Assembly (NCBI RefSeq): GCF_009739905.1 | Contig: NZ_CP034279.1 | Location: 2,170,001-2,234,000, forward strand | Reading direction: 5' to 3' | Source: Streptomyces ficellus | GTDB taxonomy: Bacteria > Actinomycetota > Actinomycetes > Streptomycetales > Streptomycetaceae | DNA length: 64,000 nucleotides | In this document: positions 34,718-43,895 of the stretch, one piece after another | Layout of the letters: every line of letters starts with the position of its first letter | How positions within the stretch are numbered: position 1 is the stretch's first letter | Program-made: the position numbers and the translations under genes | The notes under the pieces: model-generated | Databases searched by the model: none | What the model saw: the letters and a program-made list of their open reading frames with translations, nothing else | Told to the model about the DNA's origin: nothing

Positions 34718-35458
34718 TCAGGCGCGGCAGTGGAGCATTTCCAGGGGCGGGTTGGCGTGGTAGTCCGCCCAGTGGTCCGCGCCGAACTCGCGCAGGCCCG
34801 CCTCCGACACCTCCAGCGGCACCCAGGTCAGCTCGCTGAACCCGGCCGCCCGCAGGCACTTCTCGTAGACGTCGCGGCGCGGCCGGTTGGCGACGAAGGA
34901 GACCGGCGGGTCGAGCAGCGCCGTGGTGCGGACCTGCGGGCCGGTCTCGCCCTCCTCGCCGGTGAGCTCGCTGCGGAAGCCGTACTTCTCCGGCGTCGGC
35001 CCGTCGAAGCGGAAGTCGGGCGACTGGTTCAGCGCGAAGAGTTCGCCGCCGGGCTTGAGGCTCCGGTGGACGTTGCGGCACATCCGCTCCGTGGTGGCGA
35101 TGTCGTCCGCGTAGTTGAACAGCTGGACGGCGAGCGCGATGTCGAAGGGCTCCTCGAAGGACCGCAGTTCGGCCGCGTCGCCCACCTCGTAGCGCACGCC
35201 GAGGCCCTCGCGCTCCTCGATGGCCCGCGACACGGCGACCATCTCTCCGGAGATGTCGATGCCCAGCACGTCCGTCGCGCCGCGCCGCCTGAACTCCCGG
35301 CTGTAGAAGCCGGTGCCGGAGGCGAGGTCGAGGACCGACTTGCCGCTGACGTCCCCGACCAGGGCCAGGAACCCGGGCACCACCACGTACCGCTCCAGCG
35401 GCAGGGCCTTGAAGCCCTCGTACGCCTCGCCTATCCGGTCGTACTGCTGCACGCTCAT
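34718..35458 (-). CDS. Class I SAM-dependent methyltransferase
   Basis: The 246-residue product has a Rossmann-type methyltransferase fold: SVLDLASGTGFYSREF (motif I, SAM binding), VLGIDISGEMVAVSRA (motif II acidic residue), VGDAAEL, FDIALAVQLFNYA (motif IV region), and HRSLKPGGELFALN. No family-specific substrate motif is seen. Start chosen at ATG 35458 (MSVQQYDRIGEAYE), with AGGGGAG seven bases upstream; a longer reading adds unlikely Cys/Arg-rich residues. It stands alone between a repeat element and meaB. Substrate unknown. Confidence 0.85.
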   Translation of the reverse strand: MSVQQYDRIGEAYEGFKALPLERYVVVPGFLALVGDVSGKSVLDLASGTGFYSREFRRRGATDVLGIDISGEMVAVSRAIEEREGLGVRYEVGDAAELRSFEEPFDIALAVQLFNYADDIATTERMCRNVHRSLKPGGELFALNQSPDFRFDGPTPEKYGFRSELTGEEGETGPQVRTTALLDPPVSFVANRPRRDVYEKCLRAAGFSELTWVPLEVSEAGLREFGADHWADYHANPPLEMLHCRA

Positions 35459-35628
35459 GCTGCTGCTCCCCTGTGCGTCGTCGGTCCTGCCGGGCCCGCG
35501 CAGCAGTCTTGCCGCACGCCGCCGGACCGCCGTACAGGCAGAAGCCACAAAGATCGGGACACCGGCCGGGCGTCCCGCACAGGAGAAACGCACAAGGGGA
35601 ACGCACGAACCGCGGGGCAGGCGCGCCG

Positions 35629-36585
35629 CTACCGCCCCGTCAGCCCCGCCACCAGTTCGTCGGCCGCCGCGTACGGGTCCAGCTCGCCCGCCACGATGCG
35701 CTCGGACAGCGCGTCCAGGCGCCGGTCGCCGTGCAGGTCGCCGATCCGCTCGCGCAGGGCGGTGACGGCGATGGTCTCGACCTCGTGGGCCGCCCGGGCG
35801 CGGCGGCGTTCAGTGAGGACGCCCCGTTCCTCCATCCAGGCGCGGTGCTTCTCCAGCGCCTCGACGACCTCGTCGACGCCCTCGCCGCGCGCGGCGACGG
35901 TCTTGACGATGGGCGGCCGCCAGTCGCCGGGGCCGCGGGACTCGCCGAGCCCGAGCATGTGGTTCAGCTCCCGGGCGGTCGCGTCGGCGCCGTCGCGGTC
36001 GGCCTTGTTGACGACGTACACGTCGCCGATCTCGAGGATTCCGGCCTTGGCGGCCTGGATCCCGTCGCCCATGCCGGGTGCGAGCAGCACCACCGAGGTG
36101 TCGGCCTGGGAGGCGATCTCGACCTCCGACTGTCCGACACCGACGGTCTCGACGAGCACGACGTCGCATCCGGCGGCGTCCAGTACCCGGATCGCCTGGG
36201 GGGCGGCCCAGGCGAGCCCGCCCAGGTGCCCCCGGGTGGCCATGGACCGGATGTAGACGCCGGGGTCGGAGGCGTGGTCGGACATGCGGACCCGGTCTCC
36301 GAGGAGCGCGCCGCCGCTGAACGGCGAGCTGGGGTCGACGGCGAGCACGCCGACCCGTTTCCCGGCCTTGCGGTAGGCGCTGACCAGCGCCGACGTGGAG
36401 GTCGACTTGCCGACGCCGGGTGAGCCGGTGAGGCCCACGACGTACGCGCCGCCGGACAGCGGTGCCAGCGCCGCCATCACCTCACGGAGCTGCGGGGACG
36501 CCCCCTCCACGAGCGAGATCAGCCGGGCCACGGCCCGGGGCCGGCCCTCCCGTGCCTGGGCGACCAGTGCGGGGACGTCCACCAT
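35629..36585 (-). CDS. meaB: Methylmalonyl-CoA mutase-associated GTPase MeaB
   Basis: The 318-residue G-protein chaperone loads and protects the adenosylcobalamin cofactor of acyl-CoA mutases. Motifs: GLTGSPGVGKSTSTSALV (P-loop), AVDPSSPFSGGALLGDRVRM, ETVGVGQSEVEIA (switch II), and NKADRDGA (guanine specificity). The C-terminal helical arm follows. ATG 36585 is preferred over GTG 36594 because AAGGAG is 11 bases before the ATG but only two before the GTG. It lies 31 nt after the thiolase stop. It may serve the methylmalonyl-CoA mutase and the IcmA encoded in this window. Confidence 0.94.
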   Translation of the reverse strand: MVDVPALVAQAREGRPRAVARLISLVEGASPQLREVMAALAPLSGGAYVVGLTGSPGVGKSTSTSALVSAYRKAGKRVGVLAVDPSSPFSGGALLGDRVRMSDHASDPGVYIRSMATRGHLGGLAWAAPQAIRVLDAAGCDVVLVETVGVGQSEVEIASQADTSVVLLAPGMGDGIQAAKAGILEIGDVYVVNKADRDGADATARELNHMLGLGESRGPGDWRPPIVKTVAARGEGVDEVVEALEKHRAWMEERGVLTERRRARAAHEVETIAVTALRERIGDLHGDRRLDALSERIVAGELDPYAAADELVAGLTGR

Positions 36586-36616
36586 CAGTTGCACCGCTCC
36601 TTACTCGCAGCGAGGT

Positions 36617-37825
36617 CTACTTGCCGTTGCCGGGAACGCGGATGATCAGCGCGTCGCCCTGTCCGCCGCCGCCGCACAGTGCCGCCGCGCCGGTGCCGCC
36701 GCCGCGCCGCTTGAGCTCCAGCGCGAGGTGGAGGACGACGCGGGCGCCGGACATGCCGATGGGGTGGCCGAGCGCGATCGCGCCGCCGTTGACGTTCACC
36801 TTTTCCGGGGACACACCGAGGTCCTTCATTGACTGGACGGCGACGGCGGCGAACGCCTCGTTGATCTCGATCACGTCAAGATCCGAGACGTCCAGCCCCT
36901 CCTTCTTCAGGGCGTGCCGAATGGCGTTCGACGGCTGGGACTGGAGCGAGTTGTCCGGGCCGGCCACGTTGCCGTGGGCGCCGATCTCGGCGATCCAGTC
37001 CAGGCCGAGCTCCTCGGCCTTGGCCTTGCTCATCACCACGACGGCCGCGGCGCCGTCGGAGATCTGCGACGAGGTGCCCGCCGTGATCGTGCCGTCCTTG
37101 GAGAAGGCGGGACGGAGCTTGCCCAGCGACTCCACGGTGGTCTCGGGGCGGATGCCCTCGTCCTTGCTGAAGACGACCGGCTCGCCCTTGCGCTGCGGGA
37201 TCTCGACGGGCGTGATCTCGGCTTCGAAGAGGCCGTTCTTCTGCGCGGCGGCGGCACGCTGGTGGGACAGGGCGGCGATCTCGTCCTGGGCCTCGCGGGC
37301 GATGCCGAGGCGCGTGTTGTGCTTCTCCGTGGACTCGCCCATGGCGATGTTCTCGAAGGAGTCGGTGAGACCGTCGTACGCCATGGCGTCGATCATCTCG
37401 ATCGCACCGTACTTGTAGCCCTCGCGGGACTTCGGCAGCAGGTGCGGCGCGTTGGTCATGGACTCCTGGCCGCCGGCGACGACGACGTCGAACTCTCCGG
37501 CGCGGATCAGCTGGTCCGCGAGGGCGATGGCGTCGAGCCCGGAGAGGCACACCTTGTTGATGGTGAGCGCGGGCACGTTCATGGGGATGCCGGCCTTGAC
37601 GGCGGCCTGGCGGGCGGGGATCTGGCCGGCGCCGGCCTGGAGCACCTGGCCCATGATCACGTACTGGACCTGGTCGCCGCCGATGCCGGCCCGGTCGAGG
37701 GCGGCCTTGATCGCGAAGCCGCCGAGATCGGCGCCGGAGAAGGTCTTCAGCGAGCCGAGCAGGCGGCCCATGGGCGTGCGTGCGCCCGCGACGATGACTG
37801 AGGTGGTACCGGTCGTTCCAGACAT
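36617..37825 (-). CDS. Acetyl-CoA C-acetyltransferase (thiolase)
   Basis: A 402-residue biosynthetic-type thiolase that condenses two acetyl-CoA to acetoacetyl-CoA or does the reverse. Visible: nucleophile Cys in [52 protein letters not shown] with the catalytic His, and [13 protein letters not shown] with the second Cys. Start at ATG 37825. Upstream in the same operon as meaB, opposite in direction to the epimerase gene. Tied by context to short-chain acyl-CoA metabolism. Confidence 0.95.
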   Translation of the reverse strand: MSGTTGTTSVIVAGARTPMGRLLGSLKTFSGADLGGFAIKAALDRAGIGGDQVQYVIMGQVLQAGAGQIPARQAAVKAGIPMNVPALTINKVCLSGLDAIALADQLIRAGEFDVVVAGGQESMTNAPHLLPKSREGYKYGAIEMIDAMAYDGLTDSFENIAMGESTEKHNTRLGIAREAQDEIAALSHQRAAAAQKNGLFEAEITPVEIPQRKGEPVVFSKDEGIRPETTVESLGKLRPAFSKDGTITAGTSSQISDGAAAVVVMSKAKAEELGLDWIAEIGAHGNVAGPDNSLQSQPSNAIRHALKKEGLDVSDLDVIEINEAFAAVAVQSMKDLGVSPEKVNVNGGAIALGHPIGMSGARVVLHLALELKRRGGGTGAAALCGGGGQGDALIIRVPGNGK

Positions 37826-37864
37826 GAGGCACGGCCCCTTGGATGTGGAGAGTGAACGAGGGTT

Positions 37865-37887
37865 TACCGCCAATGTACTGAGCGGTA
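37865..37887. promoter_or_regulatory. Inverted repeat TACCGC-N11-GCGGTA
   Basis: A perfect 6-bp inverted repeat in the 138-bp divergent region between the thiolase and epimerase genes. It could bind a shared regulator; statistical support is modest. Confidence 0.35.
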
Positions 37888-37963
37888 CGTGTCCTGGTCA
37901 CCGGGCAGCCGGTGTGACGGCGCGCACGTTGCGTAACCACCTCCACCGCGCTGCACTGGTCCC

Positions 37964-38404
37964 ATGCTGACGCGAATCGACCACATCGGAATCGCCTGTT
38001 TCGACCTCGACACGACCGTCGAGTTCTACCGTGCCACGTATGGCTTCGAGGTGTTCCACACCGAGGTCAACGAGGAGCAGGGGGTGCGCGAGGCCATGCT
38101 GAAGATCAACGAGACCTCCGACGGCGGCGCCTCCTACCTCCAGCTCCTGGAGCCGACCCGCGAGGACTCCGCCGTGGGCAAGTGGCTCGCCAAGAACGGC
38201 GAGGGCGTCCACCACATCGCCTTCGGCACGGCGGACGTCGACGGGGACGCCGCCTCGATCCGGGACAAGGGCGTGCGCGTGCTGTACGACGAGCCCCGCA
38301 TCGGCTCCATGGGTTCCCGCATCACCTTCCTCCACCCCAAGGACTGCCACGGCGTCCTCACCGAACTCGTCACCTCCGCCGGGACGTCCTCGGCGGAGCA
38401 CTGA
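37964..38404 (+). CDS. Methylmalonyl-CoA epimerase
   Basis: A 146-residue VOC-fold metalloenzyme interconverting (R)- and (S)-methylmalonyl-CoA, the latter being the extender unit of polyketide synthases. Motifs: TRIDHIGIACFDLDTTVEFY (His7 metal ligand), LQLLEPT, GEGVHHIAFGTADVD (second metal His), GSRITFLHPKDCHGVLTELV (Glu ligand near the end). Start at ATG 37964 has no strong ribosome site. Divergent from thiolase and meaB; follows the usual Streptomyces order of epimerase before scy. Confidence 0.95.
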   Translation: MLTRIDHIGIACFDLDTTVEFYRATYGFEVFHTEVNEEQGVREAMLKINETSDGGASYLQLLEPTREDSAVGKWLAKNGEGVHHIAFGTADVDGDAASIRDKGVRVLYDEPRIGSMGSRITFLHPKDCHGVLTELVTSAGTSSAEH

Positions 38405-38425
38405 CCTCGGTGGAGCACTGACCTC
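38395..38425 (+). repeat. Short tandem duplication at the epimerase stop
   Basis: The 14-bp GGAGCACTGACCTC occurs at 38395-38408 and 38412-38425, a 17-bp period. The first copy contains the epimerase stop codon. Confidence 0.8.
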
Positions 38426-38447
38426 CCGATTCCCGGCCCGGTAGAGT
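38418..38447 (+). promoter_or_regulatory. Candidate scy promoter
   Basis: CTGACC (38418-38423), an 18-bp spacer and TAGAGT (38442-38447), a fair match to the housekeeping consensus, 149 nt before the scy start. The -35 lies in the tandem duplication. Confidence 0.4.
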
Positions 38448-38531
38448 GGGCGGCTCCGGGCCGGGGCCGGAACGGGGCCGTGCCGCGCCGTCGTGGTCGA
38501 GCCACTCGATCTGACACCATTCCCCGGGGGG

Positions 38532-38549
38532 CCGTTCGCCGGCGAACGG
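38532..38549. promoter_or_regulatory. 18-bp perfect palindrome upstream of scy
   Basis: CCGTTCGCCGGCGAACGG, with no spacer, 47 nt before the scy start and downstream of the proposed promoter. Could be an operator or a leader hairpin. Confidence 0.45.
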
Positions 38550-38596
38550 TGCTCGTACCAAGAGTGTTGCGACCAGGGGACGGATGGGACCGCGCA

Positions 38597-41500
38597 GTGC
38601 GGGGCTACGAACGCCAGGAGAGCCACCGGGCTGACGACCACCTTTCGCGGTTCGAGGCCGAGATGGACCGGCTGAAGACCGAGCGGGAGAAGGCCGTCCA
38701 GCACGCCGAGGACCTCGGTTACCAGGTCGAGGTGCTGCGCGCCAAGCTCCATGAGGCGCGCCGCACGATCGCGTCCCGGCCGGCGTACGACAACGCCGAC
38801 ATCGGCTACCAGGCCGAGCAGTTGCTGCGGAACGCCCAGGTCCAGGCCGAGCAGCTGCGCTCGGACGCGGAGCGGGAGCTGCGCGAGGCCCGGGCGCAGA
38901 CGCAGCGGATACTGCAGGAGCACGCGGAGCACCAGGCGCGTCTGCAGGCCGAGTTGCACGCCGAGGCGGTGCAGCGGCGCCAGCGGCTGGACCAGGAGCT
39001 GTCGGAGCGCCGCCAGACGGTCGAGGCGCACGTCAACGAGAACGTGGCGTGGGCGGAGCAGCTGCGGGCCCGCACCGAGGCGCAGGCCCGCCGACTGATG
39101 GAGGAGTCCCGCGCGGAGGCCGAGCAGTCCCTGGCCGCGGCCCGCGCGGAGGCCACCCGGCTCGCGGAGGAGGCGCGCCGGCGGCTGGGCGCGGAGACCG
39201 AGACGGCCCGCGCGGAGGCCGAGGCGATCCTGCTGCGGGCCCGCAAGGACGCCGAGCGGCTGCTGAACGCCGCGTCGACGCAGGCGCAGGAGGCCACCAG
39301 CCACGCCGAGCAGCTGCGTACGGCGACGACCGCCGAGTCGGACCAGGCGCGTCAGCAGGCGGCCGAGCTGAGCCGGTCGGCCGAGCAGCGGATGGCCGAG
39401 GCGGAGGAGCGGCTGCGCGAGGCCCGCGCGGAGGCGGACAAGGTCGTCGCGGAGGCCCGTGAGTCGGCGGCCAAGCGGCTGTCGAGCGCCGAGTCGGAGA
39501 CCGAGCAGCGCACCCGTACGGCGAAGGCGGAGATCGCCCGGCTGGTCGGGGAGGCGACGAAGGAGTCCGAGGCGCTCAAGGCGGAGGCCGAGCAGGCGCT
39601 GGCCGACGCGCGCGCGGCGGCGGAGAAGCTGGTCGCGGAGGCGTCCGAGAAGGCGCGTACGGCGGCGGCGGAGGATTCGGCGGCGCAGCTCGCGAAGGCT
39701 GCCCGTACCGCCGAGGAGGTCCTGTCCAAGGCGTCGGAGGACGCGCAGGAGACCACCCGCAAGGCGTCGGAGGAGGCGGAGCGGATCCGCCGCGAGGCGG
39801 AGTCCGAGGCGGACCGGCTGCGGGCCGAGGCGCACGACACGGCGGAGCAGCTCAAGGGCGCCGCGAAGGACGACACCAAGGAGTACCGCGCCAAGACGGT
39901 CGGGCTCCAGGAGGAGGCGCGCCGGCTGCGGGGCGAGGCCGAGCAGCTGCGGGCGGAGGCGATCTCCGAGGGTGAGCGGATCCGGGGCGAGGCGCGGCGC
40001 GAGGCGGTCCAGCAGATCGAGGAGGCGGCGAAGACCGCCGAGGAGCTGCTGACCAAGGCGAAGGCGGACGCGGACGAGCTGCGGACCGGGGCGGCGGCGG
40101 AGAGCGAGCGGGTCCGCACCGAGGCGATCGAGCGGGCGACCGCCCTGCGCAAGCAGGCCGAGGAGACGCTGGAGCGCACCCGCGAGGAGGCCGACCGGCT
40201 GCGCGCGGACGCCGAGGAGCAGGCGGAGTCGGTGCGGGCGGCGGCCGAACTGGCCGCGGCGGAGCTGCGCGAGGAGACCGAGCGGGGCATCGCGGCCCGG
40301 CAGGCGGAGGCCGCCGAGGAGCTGACGCGGCTGCACACCGAGGCGGAGGCCCGTCTCTCCGCGGCCGAGCAGGCGCTGTCCGACGCGCGGTCGGAGGGCG
40401 ACCGGATCCGCCGCGAGGCCGCCGAGGAGACGGAGCGGCAGCGCGGCGAGGCCGCCGAGCGGATCCGTACGCTCCAGGCGCAGGCCGAGCAGGAGGCGGA
40501 GCGGCTGCGCACCGAGGCGGCGGCGGACGCGTCGGGCGCCCGTGCCGAGGCGGAGAACGCGGCGGTGCGGCTGCGCACGGAGGCGGCCGCGGAGGCTGAG
40601 CGGCTGAAGTCGGAGGCGCAGGAGTCGGCCGACCGGGTGCGGGCGGAGGCGCAGGCGGCCGCCGAGCGGGTCACGGCCGAGGCGGCCGAGGAGCTGGCCG
40701 CCGCGCGGGAGGAGGCGAACCGGCGCCGCCGCGAGGCGGAGGAGACGCTGGGTGCCGCGCGCGGCGAGGCGGACCAGGAGCGGGAGCGGGCGCGCGAGCA
40801 GAGCGAGGAGCTGCTGGCGTCGGCGCGCAAGCGGGTCGAGGAGGCGCAGACCGAGGCGCAGCGGCTGGTCGAGGAGGCGGACCGGCGGGCGACCGAGATG
40901 GTGTCGGCCGCCGAGCAGACGGCGCAGCAGGTGCGGGACGCGGTCGCGGGGCTGCACGAGCAGGCCGAGGAGGAGATCGCCGGGCTGCGGTCGGCGGCCG
41001 AGCATGTCGCGGAGCGCACGCGCGGCGAGGCGCAGGAGGAGGCGGACCGGGTCCGTTCCGACGCGTACGCGGAGCGGGAGCGGGCCGCGGAGGACGCCGG
41101 CCGGGTCCGGCAGCGGGCCCAGGAGGAGGCGGAGGCCGCCAAGGCGCTCGCGGAGCGCACGATGGCGGACGCGATCGCGGAGTCGGAGCGGCTGAGGTCG
41201 GACACGGCCGAGTACGCGCAGCGGATGCGGACGGAGGCGTCGGACGCGCTGGCGTCGGCGGAGCAGGACGCGACGCGGACGCGGGCGGAGGCCCGGGAGG
41301 ACGCGAACCGCATCCGGTCGGAGGCGGCGGAGCAGGCGGACCGGCTGGTCGGCGAGGCGACGGGCGAGTCGGAGCGGATGACCGCCGAGGCGGCCGAGCT
41401 GCTGGCGACGGCGGAGCGGGACGCGGCGCGGCTGCGCGCGGAGGCCGAGCAGGTCAAGGCGGACGGCGAGGCGCGGGCCGAGGAGTTGCGGGCGGCCGCC

Positions 41501-42649
41501 CGGGCGGACGGCGAGCAGGTCCTGGACGAGGCGCGGAAGGCGGCAGACAAGCGGCGCGCGGACGCGGCCGAGCAGGCGGACCAGCTGATCGGCGAGGCGA
41601 CGGGCGAGGCCGAGCGGATCGGCGCGGAGACCGCGGAGCGGGTGGAGCGGCTGGTCGCGGAGGCGACGGCGGAGGCCGAGCGGCTGGTGGCCGAGGCGAC
41701 CGGCGAGGCGGAGCGGCTGCGGGCGGAGGCCGCGGAGACCGTCGGTTCGGCGCAGCAGGCCGCGGAGCGGATCCGCGCGGAGGCGGAGCGGCTGCGCACG
41801 GAGTCGGAGGCGGCGGCCGAGCAGCTGCGCTCCGAGGCGCGGTCCGAGGCGGACCGGGTGGTGGACGAGGCGCGCGAGGCGGCGGCCAAGCGGCGGGCGG
41901 ACGCGGCGGAGCAGGCCGACCAGCTCGTCGCGAAGGCGCAGGAGGAGGCGCTGCGGGCCACGGCCGAGGCGGAGTCGCAGGCCGACACGATGGTGGGCGC
42001 GGCGCGCAAGGAGGCGGAGCGGATCGTCTCGGAGGCGACCGTCGAGGGCAACTCGCTGGTGGAGAAGGCCCGTACGGACGCGGACGAGCTGCTGGTGGGT
42101 GCGCGTGGTGACGCGACGGCCATAAGGGAGCGGTCGGAGGAGCTGCGCCGGCGTACCGAGGCGGAGATCGAGGAGCTGCACGAGCGGGCCCGCCGGGAGA
42201 GCGCGGAGCAGATGAAGTCGGCGGGCGAGCGGGTCGACAAGCTGGTGAAGGCGGCGACCGAGCAGCGGGCCGAGGCGGAGGCGAAGGCCAAGGAGCTGCT
42301 GGCGGACGCGAATTCGGAGGCGAGCAAGGTCCGGATCTCGGCGGTGAAGAAGGCGGAGGGGCTGCTGAAGGAGGCGGAGCAGAAGAAGGCGACGCTGACC
42401 CGCGAGGCGGAGAAGATCAAGGCGGACGCGGAGCGCGAGGCCGGGAAGATGATCTCCGAGGGGAAGCGGGAGCTGGAGGTTCTGGTGCGCCGCCGGGAGG
42501 ACATCCAGGCCGAGATCTCCCGTGTCCAGGACGTACTGGAGGCGTTGGAATCTTTCGAGGCTCCCACGGGGGGTACGAAGGAGGGCGGGGTCAAGGCCAC
42601 CGCGGCCGCGGGGGTTACCCGTTCGAGTGGCAAGTCAACCGACGAGTAA
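38597..42649 (+). CDS. scy: Polarity scaffold protein Scy (Streptomyces cytoskeletal element)
   Basis: A 1350-residue, almost wholly coiled-coil protein that organises the tip-organising centre with DivIVA and FilP and sets sites of polar growth. The N-terminus (LSRFEAEMDRLKTEREKAVQHAEDLGYQVEVLRAKL, residues of about 17-52) is a conserved canonical heptad part; most of the rest is a long Ala/Glu/Arg repeat with unusual periodicity. Segments such as AEQADQLIGEATGEAERI recur from about residue 910. Start at GTG 38597 (VRGYERQE) is chosen over a longer basic reading because it matches the known N-terminus and has GGA seven bases upstream. The encoded strand is heavily purine-biased, creating long antisense frames. 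Directly followed by filP. Confidence 0.95.
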   Translation: MRGYERQESHRADDHLSRFEAEMDRLKTEREKAVQHAEDLGYQVEVLRAKLHEARRTIASRPAYDNADIGYQAEQLLRNAQVQAEQLRSDAERELREARAQTQRILQEHAEHQARLQAELHAEAVQRRQRLDQELSERRQTVEAHVNENVAWAEQLRARTEAQARRLMEESRAEAEQSLAAARAEATRLAEEARRRLGAETETARAEAEAILLRARKDAERLLNAASTQAQEATSHAEQLRTATTAESDQARQQAAELSRSAEQRMAEAEERLREARAEADKVVAEARESAAKRLSSAESETEQRTRTAKAEIARLVGEATKESEALKAEAEQALADARAAAEKLVAEASEKARTAAAEDSAAQLAKAARTAEEVLSKASEDAQETTRKASEEAERIRREAESEADRLRAEAHDTAEQLKGAAKDDTKEYRAKTVGLQEEARRLRGEAEQLRAEAISEGERIRGEARREAVQQIEEAAKTAEELLTKAKADADELRTGAAAESERVRTEAIERATALRKQAEETLERTREEADRLRADAEEQAESVRAAAELAAAELREETERGIAARQAEAAEELTRLHTEAEARLSAAEQALSDARSEGDRIRREAAEETERQRGEAAERIRTLQAQAEQEAERLRTEAAADASGARAEAENAAVRLRTEAAAEAERLKSEAQESADRVRAEAQAAAERVTAEAAEELAAAREEANRRRREAEETLGAARGEADQERERAREQSEELLASARKRVEEAQTEAQRLVEEADRRATEMVSAAEQTAQQVRDAVAGLHEQAEEEIAGLRSAAEHVAERTRGEAQEEADRVRSDAYAERERAAEDAGRVRQRAQEEAEAAKALAERTMADAIAESERLRSDTAEYAQRMRTEASDALASAEQDATRTRAEAREDANRIRSEAAEQADRLVGEATGESERMTAEAAELLATAERDAARLRAEAEQVKADGEARAEELRAAARADGEQVLDEARKAADKRRADAAEQADQLIGEATGEAERIGAETAERVERLVAEATAEAERLVAEATGEAERLRAEAAETVGSAQQAAERIRAEAERLRTESEAAAEQLRSEARSEADRVVDEAREAAAKRRADAAEQADQLVAKAQEEALRATAEAESQADTMVGAARKEAERIVSEATVEGNSLVEKARTDADELLVGARGDATAIRERSEELRRRTEAEIEELHERARRESAEQMKSAGERVDKLVKAATEQRAEAEAKAKELLADANSEASKVRISAVKKAEGLLKEAEQKKATLTREAEKIKADAEREAGKMISEGKRELEVLVRRREDIQAEISRVQDVLEALESFEAPTGGTKEGGVKATAAAGVTRSSGKSTDE

Positions 42650-42694
42650 GCCACTCAAAAGGCTGGACATTCTCCGGTTTGAACGGGCATCCGC

Positions 42695-42724
42695 TCGAAG
42701 ACACGCCGCGTGGACCCCTAGGAT
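42695..42724 (+). promoter_or_regulatory. Candidate filP promoter
   Basis: TCGAAG (42695-42700), an 18-bp spacer and TAGGAT (42719-42724) in the 115-bp scy-filP gap, 40 nt before the filP ATG. Confidence 0.35.
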
Positions 42725-42764
42725 TCCCCCTAACACCTCACCGGTCTCATTCGACAGGAACCCC

Positions 42765-43703
42765 ATGAGCGACACTTCCTCCCCCTTCGGCTTCGAGCTC
42801 GTGCGGCGTGGTTACGACCGCGGTCAGGTGGATGACCGCATTACCAAGCTCGTCGCCGACCGAGACAGTGCTCTGGCCCGAATCACCTCTCTGGAAAAGC
42901 GCATCGAGGAGCTCCACCTCGAGACGCAGAACGCCCAGGCCCAGGTCAGCGACGCCGAGCCGTCGTACGCCGGTCTGGGTGCGCGCGTCGAGAAGATCCT
43001 CCGCCTCGCCGAGGAGGAGGCGAAGGACCTGCGCGAGGAGGCCCGTCGCGCCGCCGAGCAGCACCGTGAGCTGGCCGAGTCGGCCGCGCAGCAGGTGCGC
43101 AACGACGCCGAGTCGTTCGCGGCGGAGCGGAAGGCGAAGGCCGAGGACGAGGGCGTCCGGATCGTCGAGAAGGCCCAGGGCGAGGCGAACTCGCTGCGCG
43201 CCGAGGCGCAGAAGGACGCGCAGTCCAAGCGCGAGGAGGCGGACGCCCTCTTCGAGGAGACCCGTGCGAAGGCCGCGCAGGCCGCCGCCGACTTCGAGAC
43301 GAACCTCGCCAAGCGGCGCGAGCAGTCCGAGCGTGACCTGGCGTCGCGCCAGGCGAAGGCGGAGAAGCGTCTCGCCGAGATCGAGCACCGGGCGGAGCAG
43401 CTGCGCCTGGAGGCCGAGAAGCTGCGCACGGACGCGGAGCGCCGGGCCCGTCAGACGGTGGAGACGGCGCAGCGTCAGGCCGAGGACATCGTGGCGGACG
43501 CGAACGCCAAGGCGGATCGTATCCGCAGCGAATCGGAGCGCGAGCTGGCGGCGCTGACGAACCGTCGCGACTCGATCAACGCCCAGCTGACGAACGTCCG
43601 CGAGATGCTGGCGACGCTGACGGGTGCGGCCGTGGCCGCGGCCGGTTCCCCGGCGGACGACGAGCCGGTCTCCCGCGGCGTCCCGGCGCAGCAGACCCGC
43701 TAG
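42765..43703 (+). CDS. filP: Filament-forming coiled-coil protein FilP
   Basis: The 312-residue intermediate-filament-like protein assembles below the hyphal tip, interacts with DivIVA and Scy, and stiffens hyphae. The N-terminus SSPFGFELVRRGYDRGQVDDRI is a DivIVA-like lead, then coiled coil to about 290 (long stretches of Ala, Glu, Arg and Lys heptads), then a short flexible C-terminus. ATG 42765 has CAGGAA upstream. The length is close to the known 310 residues. Ends at a very strong terminator. Confidence 0.96.
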   Translation: MSDTSSPFGFELVRRGYDRGQVDDRITKLVADRDSALARITSLEKRIEELHLETQNAQAQVSDAEPSYAGLGARVEKILRLAEEEAKDLREEARRAAEQHRELAESAAQQVRNDAESFAAERKAKAEDEGVRIVEKAQGEANSLRAEAQKDAQSKREEADALFEETRAKAAQAAADFETNLAKRREQSERDLASRQAKAEKRLAEIEHRAEQLRLEAEKLRTDAERRARQTVETAQRQAEDIVADANAKADRIRSESERELAALTNRRDSINAQLTNVREMLATLTGAAVAAAGSPADDEPVSRGVPAQQTR

Positions 43704-43720
43704 TCACCTGTAAGCGCTGA

Positions 43721-43786
43721 GGGCCCTGCGGGGCCCACGACGCGCACATCCGGAACGGACGTGCGCGCGTGGGCCCTGCAGGGCCC
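43721..43786 (+). terminator. Very strong terminator after filP
   Basis: A 19-bp stem with one mismatch (43721-43739 with 43768-43786), extended inward by a 7-bp CGCGCAC/GTGCGCG stem after a one-base bulge. The outer arm starts GGGCCCTGC. Confidence 0.88.
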
Positions 43787-43895
43787 TTCCCGTCTTCCGG
43801 CCGCGTCCTCTCCGGGGCGCGTGCGCGCGCGTGTGCGGCCGGAAAGGCGTGTCATTCCGGTGGCGGGCCGCTGCGGGCGCCCGTAGCGTGGTCGG

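Noticed and set aside
38806..42654. Very long frames on the strand opposite scy, and a third-frame reading along its sense strand
   Set aside because: They mirror the purine-biased Ala/Glu/Arg repeats of scy, have no start signals or domains, and contradict a clear known gene.
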